A stretch of 64,000 nucleotides of DNA, taken from positions 248,001 through 312,000 of the forward strand of contig NZ_CP119573.1 in assembly GCF_029278605.1 (NCBI RefSeq). The letters run 5' to 3'. Positions 42,952 to 51,788 of the stretch are shown here, one piece after another. Source of the stretch: Cupriavidus sp. WKF15. Lineage in GTDB: Bacteria > Pseudomonadota > Gammaproteobacteria > Burkholderiales > Burkholderiaceae. Numbering within the stretch: position 1 is the stretch's first letter; every line of letters begins with the position of its first letter. The notes under the pieces were generated by a model. It did not search any database and was not told where the DNA came from. It was given only the letters and a program-made list of their open reading frames with translations. The position numbers and the translations under genes are program-made.

Positions 42952-43953
42952 ATGAAACGCATTGCCTACCTGACCGGCCTGCTGGGCCTGCTCGCGCTCA
43001 CCGCCCTTGTCGTCCATGAGGGCATTGGCGACATCGCCACCGTGATGGCGCAGGGCGGCTGGCTCCTGCTCCTGCTGGTGCCGCTGCACGCGCTGCCCCT
43101 GCTGCTCGATGCGCAGGGCTGGCGGGTGCTGCTGACCTCCGCCGACCCCGAAGAAAATGCCGGCCTCGGCTTCCTGACGTGGGTAGCCGCCGTGCGCGAA
43201 GGCGTGAACCGCCTGCTGCCGACCATGAGCATTGGCGGCGAACTGGTCGGCATGCGGCTGAGCCGGCTGCGCATCCGCGACACCACGGCGGTCACCGCCA
43301 CCATCGTCGTCGAGGTCATGATCACGCTGTTCGCCCAGTACCTGTTCTCGGCGCTCGGCGTGCTGATGCTCGTCGCCGCGCTGCAGGACAGCGGCCAGGC
43401 CTGGGTCATCCTGACCGGGCTGGTGCTGTCGCTGCCGGTGCCCATAGCATTCGCGCTGTCGCTGCGCCACGCGGCGCTGTTCGAGAAGCTGGAAGGTGCC
43501 GCGCGCAAGCTGTTCGGCGAGGACCACCGCATCGTCGCCATGATCGACGGCGCACGGCTCGATGCCGAGATCCGCGCGCTCAACCGGCGCCCGCGCGAAC
43601 TGCTGGCGGCGATGGGCTGGCAACTGGCAGGGATGGTCAGCGGCACGCTAGAAGTCTGGTTCGCGCTGATGCTGCTGGGCCACCCGGTGCCGTTCTGGCA
43701 AGCCATGGCCATCGAAGCACTCACGCAGGCTGTGCGCCACATGGCCTTCTTCGTGCCCGCCGGCCTCGGCGTGCAGGAGGCCGTGGTGATGCTGCTTGGC
43801 CAGGCACTGGGCATGGACGCCCATGTGTCGCTGGCCCTGGCACTGGTCAAGCGCGCGCGGGAAGTCCTGTTCGGCGTGCCCGCGCTGCTGTCGTGGCAAT
43901 GGTTGGAACTGCGCCGCTGGCGGCGCGGGACAACGGGCGAGGTTGCACCGTGA
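42952..43953 (+). CDS. hpnL: Hopanoid-associated membrane protein HpnL
   Basis: A 333-residue polytopic protein of the lysylphosphatidylglycerol-synthase transmembrane/flippase-like family, with about 7-8 helices. Motifs include AVREGVNRLLPTMSIGGELVGMRLSRLRIRDTTAV and HMAFFVPAGLGVQEAVVMLLGQALG. HpnL is proposed to help transport or flip hopanoids; this is not proven. It is 10 nt after hpnK and ends the plus-strand operon, convergent with hpnM. Confidence 0.9.
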   Translation: MKRIAYLTGLLGLLALTALVVHEGIGDIATVMAQGGWLLLLLVPLHALPLLLDAQGWRVLLTSADPEENAGLGFLTWVAAVREGVNRLLPTMSIGGELVGMRLSRLRIRDTTAVTATIVVEVMITLFAQYLFSALGVLMLVAALQDSGQAWVILTGLVLSLPVPIAFALSLRHAALFEKLEGAARKLFGEDHRIVAMIDGARLDAEIRALNRRPRELLAAMGWQLAGMVSGTLEVWFALMLLGHPVPFWQAMAIEALTQAVRHMAFFVPAGLGVQEAVVMLLGQALGMDAHVSLALALVKRAREVLFGVPALLSWQWLELRRWRRGTTGEVAP

Positions 43954-43985
43954 GATAAGGCAAGATAAGGCCCGCCGCCCTGGGC

Positions 43986-44624
43986 CTAGCCTGCCTGCCG
44001 CGCGTTATGGTCGACGAGGTACTTCACCAGCCCATCGACGCCGCCACGCGAAACGATATCGGCAAACTGCTTGCGGTACACCTCGATCAGCCACGCGCCC
44101 ATCATATTGATGTCATAGATCTTCCAGCCGCCGGGCGTGCGCTGCAGGCGGTAGTCGATCTGCATCTCCTCGCCGTTGTTGAGCACGCGCGATTCCACCA
44201 CCACGTCGCCGGAACCGCCCCCGGCCTGCGCCGGCTTGAAGCGGAACTTCACATTCTGCTCGCGCAGCTGCGACAGGGACACGGCATAGCTGCGCACGAG
44301 CAGCGTCGTGAACTGTTCGTTGAGCTGCTTCTGCTGTTCCGGCGTGGCATTGCGCCATGCGCTGCCGACCGCCAGCCGCGTGGTGCGGCTGAAATCCGTA
44401 TAGGGCAGGAACTGCTTCTGGACCACCGCGGTGATCTTCGCGAGGTCGCCGCCGCGGGTTTCGGGGGTGGTCTGGATGGTCGTGATCACGCCTTCCACGG
44501 CCGCCTGCACCAGGCGTTCCGGCGCTGCCTTGAGGTCGCCGGGCTGCACCGTCTGTGCCTGCGCCGTCGCTATCATGGCCACCGCCGCAACGGGCGCAAG
44601 GGAAATCAAACCGAATCTGTTCAT
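43986..44624 (-). CDS. hpnM: HpnM / MlaC-family periplasmic lipid-binding protein
   Basis: A 212-residue periplasmic protein with a signal peptide (MNRFGLISLAPVAAVAMIATAQA). It belongs to the Ttg2/MlaC family: LVQAAVEGVITTIQ, KQFLPYTDFSRTTRLAVGSAWRNATPEQQKQLNEQFTTLLVRSYAVSL, and MMGAWLIEVYRKQFADIVSRGGVDGLVKYL. In hopanoid loci it is named HpnM and is thought to carry hopanoids. It is divergent from hpnN; promoters share the 196-nt spacer. Confidence 0.88.
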   Translation of the reverse strand: MNRFGLISLAPVAAVAMIATAQAQTVQPGDLKAAPERLVQAAVEGVITTIQTTPETRGGDLAKITAVVQKQFLPYTDFSRTTRLAVGSAWRNATPEQQKQLNEQFTTLLVRSYAVSLSQLREQNVKFRFKPAQAGGGSGDVVVESRVLNNGEEMQIDYRLQRTPGGWKIYDINMMGAWLIEVYRKQFADIVSRGGVDGLVKYLVDHNARQAG

Positions 44625-44820
44625 GCCGATGTCTGCTGCAAGATGCGTTTGAAAATGGCCCCGGGGCCCGCTGCGCGTGGCGCCCGGGATGCCGGGCCAG
44701 TATAGCGGAACGCGACTTGCCGACCGGGTGCGGCGGCGGGTGCGGCTAGTGCGCCACGCAAGCAGGCCGATCCCGCGCCAGCCGGTATACTCGCGGATCG
44801 AGCCCTGTCCCGAGCACCCC

Positions 44821-47454
44821 ATGCTGACTTCGCTGTTGACCCGCCTCGTCAGGCTCGCCACGACCCGCGCCTGGCTGGTGATCGTGGCGGCCCTGCTGCT
44901 CACCGCCGCCAGCGGCTTCTATGTGGCGCGGCACTTCGCCATCAACACGGATATCAATCGCCTGCTCGAATCCGATGCCCCGTGGGCCCGGCGCGACGCA
45001 GCCATCGGCAAGGCCTTTCCCCAGCGCGGGCAGATGGTCCTGGCCGTGGTGCAGGCCCCCGCGTCGGAACTGGCCGATGCCGCGGCCAACGAACTCGCCG
45101 AAGCGCTGCGGCGCCATCCGGAGCACTTCCGCTCGGTCAGCCAGCCGGGCGCGGGCGAATTCTTTGCCCGCAACGGCCTGCTGTTCGCGCGCACGACCGA
45201 AGTCGATGAGATCACGCAGCAGCTCGTCCAGGCACGCCCGCTGCTCAACCAGCTGGCGCACGACCCGACCCTGCGCGGGCTTTCCGACACGCTTTCCGTC
45301 ACGCTCGGCCTGCCGCTGACGATGGGCCAGGTCAAGCTGGCCGATATGGACAGCCTGCTGGGCGCCAGCGCGGGCGCGCTGGAGCGTGTCCTGGCCGGCA
45401 AGCCGGCCGCGATGTCATGGGTGGGCCTGCTCGACGACAGCGTCAAGCCGGACAAGGAGGGGCGCGTCTTCAGCTTCATCTCGGTCAGCCCGGTGCTCGA
45501 CTACAGCGACCTGCAGGCCGGCGCCGCCGCCGCCGACGCCATCCGCGCCGCGGCCGCCGAACTGAAACTGGCCCAGCGCTACCAGGCCAGCGTGCGCCTG
45601 ACGGGGCCGCAGCCGCTGGCCGACGACGAATTTGCCTCGGTCAGCGAGGGCGCCGCGCTCAATGGCCTGCTGACAGTGCTGGTAGTGGTGCTGATCCTCT
45701 GGATGGCATTGCGCTCCATTCGCCTGATCCTGTCGGTGCTGGCCAGCCTGTTCACGGGCCTGCTGGTCACCGCGGCACTGGGCCTGGCCATGGTGGGCGC
45801 GCTGAACATGATCTCGGTCGCGTTCGCGGTGCTGTTCGTCGGCCTGGGCGTGGACTTCGGCATCCAGTTCGGCGTGCGCTATCGCGCCGAACGCCATGAC
45901 CGCGGCCATATTACCGAGGCGCTGGAACACGCCGCGCAGGCTACCGCGATGCCGCTGTCGCTGGCGGCCGCGGCCACGGCGGCCGCGTTCTTCTGCTTCC
46001 TGCCGACCGATTTCCGCGGCGTCGCGGAACTGGGCCAGATTGCCGGCGTCGGCATGATGGTGGCGTTCCTGACGACGTTCACGATGCTGCCCGCGCTGAT
46101 CCAGGTCCTGCAACCGCGCGGCGAAGCGGAGGCGCCGGGATTTGGCTGGCTGGCCCCGGCCGATGCGTTCTTCGAGCGCTACCGCAGGCCGGTGCTGCTG
46201 GCCACCTGCGCGGCGATCCTGCTTGGATCGCCGCTGTTGCTGCGCCTGCGCTTTGACTTCGATCCGCTGCACCTGAAGGACCCGCATTCGGAATCGATGG
46301 CGACGCTGCTGGCGCTCAAGGATGCGCCGGAAGCCGGCACCGACGATGTCACGGTGCTGGCGCCGTCGCTCGATGCCGCGCGCGGGATCGCAGCCAAGGT
46401 ATCGCCGCTGCCCGAAGTGGCGCGCGTCGTCACGCTGCAGACTTTCATTCCCGACGACCAGCCGGCCAAGCTTGCGGCCATCGGCACGGCCCGCACCGCG
46501 CTGATGCCCGTGCTCACGCAGCAGACCGCCACGCCGGCCAGCGATATGGCGCGCGTCAACGCGCTGCGCAATGCCGCGCGCCAGCTCGCCATCGCGGCCG
46601 ATGAGCACCCTGAGGTCGGCGCGGCGCAGGCCACACGCCTGTCAAAGGTACTGAAGCAGCTTGCGGACGCGGATGCCGCCACGCGCGACCGCGCCGAACA
46701 GGCCATTGCGCTGCCGCTGCGCCTCGCTCTGGGCCGCCTGCGCCAGATGCTCGACGCGCGCCCGGTCACGCAGCAATCCCTGCCGCCCGAGATCACGCGC
46801 GACTGGCTGGCGCAGGACGGACGCGCGCTGGTCAGCATCACTCCACGGCTGCCGCAAGAGGACGGCATCGAGCGCGAAGCCGCGCTCAACCTGTTCATGG
46901 ACGCGGTGCTGCGCGTGGAGCCCGATGCCACGGGCGGCCCGATCGCCATTCGCGGCTCGGCCGACACGATCATGGGCGCCTTTGCGCAGGCGGGCGCCTG
47001 GGCCGTGCTGTCCATCACCGTCCTGTTGTGGATTGCCCTGCGCCGCTTTGGCGATGTGCTGCGCACGCTGATCCCGCTGCTGGTGTCGGCCATTGTCACG
47101 CTCGAACTGTGCGCGGCGTTCGGCATCGCTCTGAACTTCGCCAACGTGATCGCGCTGCCGCTGCTGCTGGGCATCGGCGTCGCCTTCAAGATCTATTACG
47201 TGATTGCGTGGCGCCACGGCAAGACCAAGCTGCTGCAGTCCAGCCTGACGCACGCCGTGCTCTACAGCGCCGCCACCACCGCCACGGCATTCGGCAGCCT
47301 GTGGCTGTCGCAGCATCCGGGCACCGCGAGCATGGGCAAGCTGCTGGCGCTGGCGCTCCTGTGCACGCTGGTAGGCGCCGTGTTCTTCCAGCCGATCCTG
47401 ATGGGCCGCCCGCGCGAAGGCGCGCACCGGCCCCACGCCACACCCGCTGAATAA
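44821..47454 (+). CDS. hpnN: Hopanoid transporter HpnN (RND superfamily)
   Basis: An 877-residue MmpL-like RND protein with about 12 transmembrane helices. The opening WLVIVAALLLTAASGFYVARHFAINTDINRLLESD is typical; two sets of transmembrane blocks follow, one with VLFVGLGVDFGIQFGVRYR, whose Asp is a candidate proton-relay residue, the other with IALPLLLGIGVAFKIYYVIAWRHG. HpnN moves hopanoids to the outer membrane in Rhodopseudomonas. mlaA follows after 30 nt. Confidence 0.92.
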   Translation: MLTSLLTRLVRLATTRAWLVIVAALLLTAASGFYVARHFAINTDINRLLESDAPWARRDAAIGKAFPQRGQMVLAVVQAPASELADAAANELAEALRRHPEHFRSVSQPGAGEFFARNGLLFARTTEVDEITQQLVQARPLLNQLAHDPTLRGLSDTLSVTLGLPLTMGQVKLADMDSLLGASAGALERVLAGKPAAMSWVGLLDDSVKPDKEGRVFSFISVSPVLDYSDLQAGAAAADAIRAAAAELKLAQRYQASVRLTGPQPLADDEFASVSEGAALNGLLTVLVVVLILWMALRSIRLILSVLASLFTGLLVTAALGLAMVGALNMISVAFAVLFVGLGVDFGIQFGVRYRAERHDRGHITEALEHAAQATAMPLSLAAAATAAAFFCFLPTDFRGVAELGQIAGVGMMVAFLTTFTMLPALIQVLQPRGEAEAPGFGWLAPADAFFERYRRPVLLATCAAILLGSPLLLRLRFDFDPLHLKDPHSESMATLLALKDAPEAGTDDVTVLAPSLDAARGIAAKVSPLPEVARVVTLQTFIPDDQPAKLAAIGTARTALMPVLTQQTATPASDMARVNALRNAARQLAIAADEHPEVGAAQATRLSKVLKQLADADAATRDRAEQAIALPLRLALGRLRQMLDARPVTQQSLPPEITRDWLAQDGRALVSITPRLPQEDGIEREAALNLFMDAVLRVEPDATGGPIAIRGSADTIMGAFAQAGAWAVLSITVLLWIALRRFGDVLRTLIPLLVSAIVTLELCAAFGIALNFANVIALPLLLGIGVAFKIYYVIAWRHGKTKLLQSSLTHAVLYSAATTATAFGSLWLSQHPGTASMGKLLALALLCTLVGAVFFQPILMGRPREGAHRPHATPAE

Positions 47455-47484
47455 CGATAACCACCCCGACTCAACCGTTGCACC

Positions 47485-48324
47485 ATGTCGCTCCCCCCTC
47501 TGACACGCCGACCCGCGCGGCTGGCTTTGCTTGCTCCCGCAGTGCTGCTTGCGGCCGGCTGCGCCACCGGGCCGCAGGCCAATCCCGACGACCCGCTCGA
47601 ACCGATGAACCGCGTCGTCTTCAAGGTCAACGACAAGCTCGACCAGTACGTCGCCACCCCGGTCGCAAAGGGCTACAAGGCGGTCACGCCGCAGCCCGTG
47701 CGCACCGCGGTGACCAACTTCTATTCGAATATCGCGGACGTCGGCAACTTCGCCAATAACCTGCTGCAGGGCAAGGGCGTGGACGCGGCCGAGAGCCTGA
47801 TGCGGGTGGCGATCAATTCCGTGCTGGGGATTGGCGGGCTGATCGACATAGCCACGCCGGCCGGCCTGCAGAAGCATTCGCAGGACTTCGGGCTGACGCT
47901 GGGAACGTGGGGCGTGCCATCGGGGCCCTACCTGGTGCTGCCGTTTTTCGGCCCGAGCTCGTTCCGGGATGGCGTAGGCCTGTATGTAAATTTCCAGTTC
48001 GACCCGACCACCTACATGGATCCGGCCTGGCGTAATTCGCTGTTTGCCATGAACGTGGTGGACGTGCGCACCAACCTGCTGGGCGCGACCGACCTGCTCT
48101 CGCTGGCGGCGCTGGACAAGTACGCGTTCGTGCGTGACGCCTATGTGCAGCGCCGGCGCTACTTGCTGGATGGCGGCAGCAGCAAGCTGCCCAACTATGG
48201 CGACGACGAGGAAACGGAAGGCGCCGCCATGCCATCGCCATCGCCATCGCCGGCACCGGCATCCGCTCCGGCGGCGGAACCGGCAGTGCCTGTGGCGCCC
48301 GCCTCCGGGGCGCCGCAGCAGTAA
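47485..48324 (+). CDS. mlaA: MlaA (VacJ)-family outer-membrane lipoprotein
   Basis: A 279-residue lipoprotein (lipobox LAAGC, Cys26). The MlaA signature is clear: DPLEPMNRVVFKVNDKLDQYVATPVAKGYKAVTP, NFYSNIADVGNFANNLLQGK, and FGLTLGTWGVPSGPYLVLPFFGPSSFRDGVG. It forms a lipid channel with porins in Mla-type transport. Next to hpnN and hpnM it probably takes part in hopanoid or phospholipid traffic. The C-terminal ~45 residues are a Pro/Ala tail encoded by a CCATCG hexamer repeat. Confidence 0.93.
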   Translation: MSLPPLTRRPARLALLAPAVLLAAGCATGPQANPDDPLEPMNRVVFKVNDKLDQYVATPVAKGYKAVTPQPVRTAVTNFYSNIADVGNFANNLLQGKGVDAAESLMRVAINSVLGIGGLIDIATPAGLQKHSQDFGLTLGTWGVPSGPYLVLPFFGPSSFRDGVGLYVNFQFDPTTYMDPAWRNSLFAMNVVDVRTNLLGATDLLSLAALDKYAFVRDAYVQRRRYLLDGGSSKLPNYGDDEETEGAAMPSPSPSPAPASAPAAEPAVPVAPASGAPQQ

Positions 48325-48343
48325 GGCTCAGGAACGCAGGAAC

Positions 48344-48790
48344 TCAGCCGCCGATGCCAAGCAGCACCACCTCGAACGTGAGCGTGGCGTTCGGCGGAAT
48401 GGTGCCCGGCACGCCGCGCGCACCGTAGGCGGTGGCCGCCGGGCACGTCAGCTTGGCCTTGCCGCCCACCTGCATGGTCTGCACGCCTTCGGTCCAGCAC
48501 GGGATGACGCGGTTCAGCGGAAACGAGATCGGCTGGCCGCGCTTGTACGAACTGTCGAACTCCGTGCCGTCGGCAAGCGTGCCGCGGTAATGCACCTGGA
48601 CCGTGTCGGTGGCCTTGGGCGACGGACCGGTGCCCTTGACCAGGTGCTGGATGGTCATGCCCGAAGGCAGCGTCTGCGGCGCTGCGGCCGCCGGTGCCGG
48701 TGCCGGTGCCGGTGCCGAGGCACCCGGCGCGGCCGCCACGGCGGCACAGGCGAAGGTCATGGCGCTGAGGAGCAGAGCGATTCGTTTCAT
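48344..48790 (-). CDS. Periplasmic FKBP-type peptidyl-prolyl isomerase
   Basis: A 148-residue protein with a signal peptide (MKRIALLLSAMTFACAAVAAA), an Ala-Pro linker (encoded by four CCGGTG hexamers at 48691-48714) and one FKBP domain: VQVHYRGTLADGTEFDSSYKRGQPISFPLNRVIPCWTEGVQTMQVGGKAKLTCPAATAYGARGVPGTIPPNATLTFEVVLL. It folds exported proteins. It is convergent with mlaA across 19 nt. Confidence 0.92.
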   Translation of the reverse strand: MKRIALLLSAMTFACAAVAAAPGASAPAPAPAPAAAAPQTLPSGMTIQHLVKGTGPSPKATDTVQVHYRGTLADGTEFDSSYKRGQPISFPLNRVIPCWTEGVQTMQVGGKAKLTCPAATAYGARGVPGTIPPNATLTFEVVLLGIGG

Positions 48791-48875
48791 GGAGAATCCG
48801 GTTGCAGCGGCGTAGTGGAAAGAGCGGGCAGTGTAACCGACGCCCGCACCTGCGGCGCCTGCCCGGTCCACAGGC

Positions 48876-50459
48876 TTACGCCAGGAACAGCCGGTAGGCC
48901 GGACTTGCGCTCTCGTCCCAGTGCGGATAGCCGAGTCCGGCCAGCACGCTGTCACAGGTCGGCCGTGCGGCCTCGGGTACCTGGATGCCGACCAGCACCG
49001 AGGCCGCATCGCCGCCATCGTTGCGATAGTGGAAGAGGCTGATGTTCCAGTCTTCCGGCAACGCGCGCAGGAAGGTCATCAGCGCACCGGGCCGCTCCGG
49101 GAACGCAAAGCGGAACAGGCGCTCGCCGCCAGCCAGCGCGGAACGCCCGCCCACCATATGCCGCAGGTGCTGCTTGGCCAGTTCATCGCCAGTGAGATTG
49201 ACCGTGGCAAAACCCTGCGCGCTGAACGCGCCGGCGATCTGCGCGGACTCGGCCCGGTCACGGATGCGCATGCCGACGAACACATGCGCAGTATGTGCAT
49301 CGGCAATGCGGTAGCTGAACTCGGTGATGCTGCGGGTGCCCGCCAGGTCGCAGAAGCGCAGGAAGCTGCCGCGCGCCTCGGGCATCGTCACCGCGAACAC
49401 GGCCTCGCGCGCATCGCCGATCTCGGCACGCTCAGCGACAAAGCGCAAGCGTTCGAAGTTGATATTGGCGCCCGATGTCACGGCCACCAGCGTCCCGCCC
49501 TGCATGCCACGCTGTTGCGCGTATTGCTTGGCCGCGGCGACTGCCAGCGCGCCGGCGGGCTCCAGTACGCTGCGCGTGTCCTCGAACACGTCCTTGATGG
49601 CCGCGCATACGGCATCGGTGCTCACGGTCATGACATCGTCGAGATACTGGCGGCACAGGCGGAAGGTTTCTTCGCCGACCAGTTTCACTGCGGTGCCGTC
49701 CGAGAACAGGCCAACCTCATCGAGCTCCACGCGCCGGCCGGCACGCAGCGATTGCGCCATCGCGCACGAGTCCTGCGTCTGCACCCCGATCACGCGGACT
49801 TCCGGGCGCACCGCCTTGACGTAAGTGGCAACGCCGGCGGCAAGGCTGCCGCCGCCGATCGGTACGAAGATCGCATCCAGCGGCCCGCGATGGCGCGCGA
49901 GGATCTCCGCGCCCACGGTGCCCTGCCCCGCGATCACGTCCGGATCGTCGAAGGCCGGGATAAAGGTCAGGCCCAGCTCCTTCTGCAGGTGCATGGCGTG
50001 ACGCCACGCATCGGTGTAGGACGCGCCCGCCTGGACCACCTCGACCGTGGGCCCGCCATGCGCGCGCACGGCATCGACCTTGACCTGCGGTGCCGTGGTC
50101 GGCACCACGATCACCGCGCGCACGCCCAGGTGCGCCGCCGACAGCGCCACGCCCTGCGCGTGGTTGCCCGCCGACGCGGTGATCACGCCTCGCTGCAGCG
50201 CCTGCGCATCCAGGTTTGCCATCCGGTTGTATGCGCCGCGGATCTTGAACGAGAACACCGGCTGGTTGTCTTCGCGCTTGAGCCAGATGGCGTTGCCGGT
50301 GCGCGCGGACAGGTTGTGCGCAAGCTCGAGCTCGGTTTCGCGCGCAACGTCGTAGACGCGTGCGTTCAGGATGCGCTTGAGATAGCTGTTCTGGTCGGGA
50401 ACGCCTGGTGAAAAAACATCGCGATGTTCGTTGGCGGGCTCGACGGCGTGTACGGACAT
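48876..50459 (-). CDS. ilvA: Threonine dehydratase (biosynthetic)
   Basis: A 527-residue PLP enzyme making 2-ketobutyrate from threonine, the first step to isoleucine. The PLP lysine is in FSFKIRGAYNRM and the phosphate loop in GGGSLAAG. The C-terminal ~200 residues form two ACT-like regulatory domains (FAVTMPEARGSFLRF and FRFAFPERPGALMTFL), so feedback inhibition by isoleucine is expected. AGGAGT precedes the ATG. The leader contains an Ile-rich peptide and terminator (see 50504-50616). Confidence 0.96.
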   Translation of the reverse strand: MSVHAVEPANEHRDVFSPGVPDQNSYLKRILNARVYDVARETELELAHNLSARTGNAIWLKREDNQPVFSFKIRGAYNRMANLDAQALQRGVITASAGNHAQGVALSAAHLGVRAVIVVPTTAPQVKVDAVRAHGGPTVEVVQAGASYTDAWRHAMHLQKELGLTFIPAFDDPDVIAGQGTVGAEILARHRGPLDAIFVPIGGGSLAAGVATYVKAVRPEVRVIGVQTQDSCAMAQSLRAGRRVELDEVGLFSDGTAVKLVGEETFRLCRQYLDDVMTVSTDAVCAAIKDVFEDTRSVLEPAGALAVAAAKQYAQQRGMQGGTLVAVTSGANINFERLRFVAERAEIGDAREAVFAVTMPEARGSFLRFCDLAGTRSITEFSYRIADAHTAHVFVGMRIRDRAESAQIAGAFSAQGFATVNLTGDELAKQHLRHMVGGRSALAGGERLFRFAFPERPGALMTFLRALPEDWNISLFHYRNDGGDAASVLVGIQVPEAARPTCDSVLAGLGYPHWDESASPAYRLFLA

Positions 50460-50503
50460 GACGGGACTCCTGTGCTGGATTCGTGCCCAGGAGGCGGAAA
50501 CGA

Positions 50504-50528
50504 AAAACCCGCCTCAGGGGCGGGTTTT
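50504..50528 (-). terminator. Attenuator terminator of ilvA
   Basis: A 10-bp perfect stem (AAAACCCGCC / GGCGGGTTTT) with a 5-nt loop, followed on the minus strand by TTTTT, lies between the leader peptide and ilvA. It is the expected regulated terminator. Confidence 0.85.
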
Positions 50529-50553
50529 GCGGAAACTGATCTAAGGACGCGCG

Positions 50554-50616
50554 CTAACCCACCATTCCAGGAATGGTGATAATAATCAGCGCGATGTCGT
50601 TGTGACGGCGGTCCAT
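50554..50616 (-). CDS. ilvL: ilvA leader peptide (20 aa, Ile-rich)
   Basis: The peptide MDRRHNDIALIIITIPGMVG has five isoleucines plus leucine, threonine and valine, mostly in a run at residues 8-15. Its 3' codons form a hairpin (CACCATTCC / GGAATGGTG at 50560-50578) flanked by an outer stem CGCGCT/AGCGCG (50550-50555 with 50588-50593). TTGACA (minus strand, 50652-50647) is a -35 candidate; the -10 is poor, and the transcript would begin close to the ATG. Stalling at Ile codons would free the sequence before the terminator at 50504-50528. Confidence 0.8.
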   Translation of the reverse strand: MDRRHNDIALIIITIPGMVG

Positions 50617-50726
50617 AGACGAAAGCTTGTCGGACCCGGGGCGATTTGTCAATCTTGCGATCCGGCGAGTGACGAGGCGTGACGCGGTGAATGGCCCGCG
50701 GCTGAACGTGCGGGCCGGTCAGAGAC

Positions 50727-50840
50727 TCAGGTAATGATGTTGAAGACCAGGCCCAGCGCAATCGCTGCGCCGATTGTTTCCACTGCTGCCAGCGCGATCA
50801 GGTTCTTCACAATGAAGGCGTCTTCCTGCTTGGTCACCAT
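50727..50840 (-). CDS. Small hydrophobic protein, 37 aa
   Basis: The reading frame encodes a 37-residue peptide with a charged start (MVTKQEDAFIVKN) and one hydrophobic helix (LIALAAVETIGAAIALGLVFNIIT). CGGAG lies ~8 nt before the ATG, a good ribosome-binding site. It stands 110 nt upstream of the ilvA leader on the same strand. Codon use is normal for the region. No family is recognised; a single-pass membrane miniprotein is likely. Confidence 0.65.
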   Translation of the reverse strand: MVTKQEDAFIVKNLIALAAVETIGAAIALGLVFNIIT

Positions 50841-51128
50841 GTTGTAGTCTCCGTAGGAATCCATATCCGACCGGGAGGCGATGGGCCAACACCAACACTA
50901 AACACTTGCAGCCCGATCTTCCGTCCAGCCACGTCTTGTGCGCGATTCCAGTAGACTCCAATGCCACCGCCGGCGAAAGCTGGCACAAACCCGAATATTG
51001 CGACGTCGCGAATGGGCGGAAAGTAAGGTGTTGCCGCAGGACGCTCGGCTTCAGTAAATTGCCGGAAGAACCGTAACTGTATAAGGCAGGCCCTGGCCTT
51101 TGTTTGCATCTTTTCCGAATTGACCGGC

Positions 51129-51500
51129 ATGGAACCCATCTCATTTGAATTCGTCTCCGTGGAGGAAGCGAAGCAGATCCTGGACGGCGCACCACCCGCG
51201 CAGGCCGAGCCGGACTGGCCCAGCCTGCGGCGACCCGTGCCGCCCGACACGATGTCACTGACCCCCACGGCAATACGCTGGCTGGCCGCGCTGCCGCCTG
51301 AAGCCCGGCCGCTGGAACTGTGCCGCCGCTTTCCGCGCATCGGCAACCAGCTCGCTGCGTTGTGGAGCCACCCCGACGGCATCCTTGCGTACCTGGAAGA
51401 CCTGCTGATCGACAAGCGCGGAGGCCGCCAGGGTTTTCCGGACGGCATCGCACTGGAGCTCTCCCGGCTGCAGGAACACCTGCGGCCGCCCCAGTCCTAG
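51129..51500 (+). CDS. Conserved-type hypothetical protein
   Basis: A 123-residue cytoplasmic protein of unknown function. It starts MEPISFEFVSVEEAKQILDG and has a helical core TAIRWLAALPPEARPLELCRRFPRIGNQLAALWSHPDGILAYLEDLLIDKRGGRQGFPDGIALELSRLQEHL. The pattern of a structural/regulatory helix bundle is plausible but not assignable. An upstream TTG (51120) is in frame; ATG at 51129 is preferred. Confidence 0.7.
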   Translation: MEPISFEFVSVEEAKQILDGAPPAQAEPDWPSLRRPVPPDTMSLTPTAIRWLAALPPEARPLELCRRFPRIGNQLAALWSHPDGILAYLEDLLIDKRGGRQGFPDGIALELSRLQEHLRPPQS

Positions 51501-51549
51501 CGCGATATGGGTCTTAGGGGGTCTCAGCGGAGTCTTGGCGGCGCATCGC

Positions 51550-51577
51550 TTGCATTCTGCGAATCCTCTGGTACAAT
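51550..51577 (+). promoter_or_regulatory. Promoter of tRNA-Leu
   Basis: TTGCAT at 51550-51555 and TACAAT at 51572-51577 are spaced by 16 nt, 13 nt before the mature tRNA 5' end. Confidence 0.7.
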
Positions 51578-51590
51578 GCGCAGCTCACTT

Positions 51591-51677
51591 GCCCAGGTGG
51601 CGGAATTGGTAGACGCACTAGGTTCAGGTCCTAGCGGTGGCAACACTGTGGAGGTTCGAGTCCTCTCCTGGGCACCA
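51591..51677 (+). tRNA. tRNA-Leu (anticodon CAG)
   Basis: An 87-nt class II tRNA with a 7-bp acceptor stem (GCCCAGG/CCTGGGC), anticodon stem CTAGG/CCTAG with loop TTCAGGT (anticodon CAG), a long variable arm, T arm with GTTCGAGTC, and an encoded CCA end. It reads CUG codons, the most used Leu codon at this GC content. Confidence 0.95.
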
Positions 51678-51684
51678 AGATTTG

Positions 51685-51713
51685 AAAAAGGCTTGCTTCG
51701 GCAAGCCTTTTTT
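51685..51713 (+). terminator. Strong intrinsic terminator of tRNA-Leu
   Basis: AAAAAGGCTTGC-TTCG-GCAAGCCTTTTTT forms a 12-bp stem with a UUCG-type loop and a run of six T residues. It is a textbook Rho-independent terminator. Confidence 0.92.
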
Positions 51714-51788
51714 CATTGGCGCACAGGAAACACCTATGGAAGCGTCAAACGCCAATGACGTGCGCGGAGGGCAGAACCCGCGCGGTAC

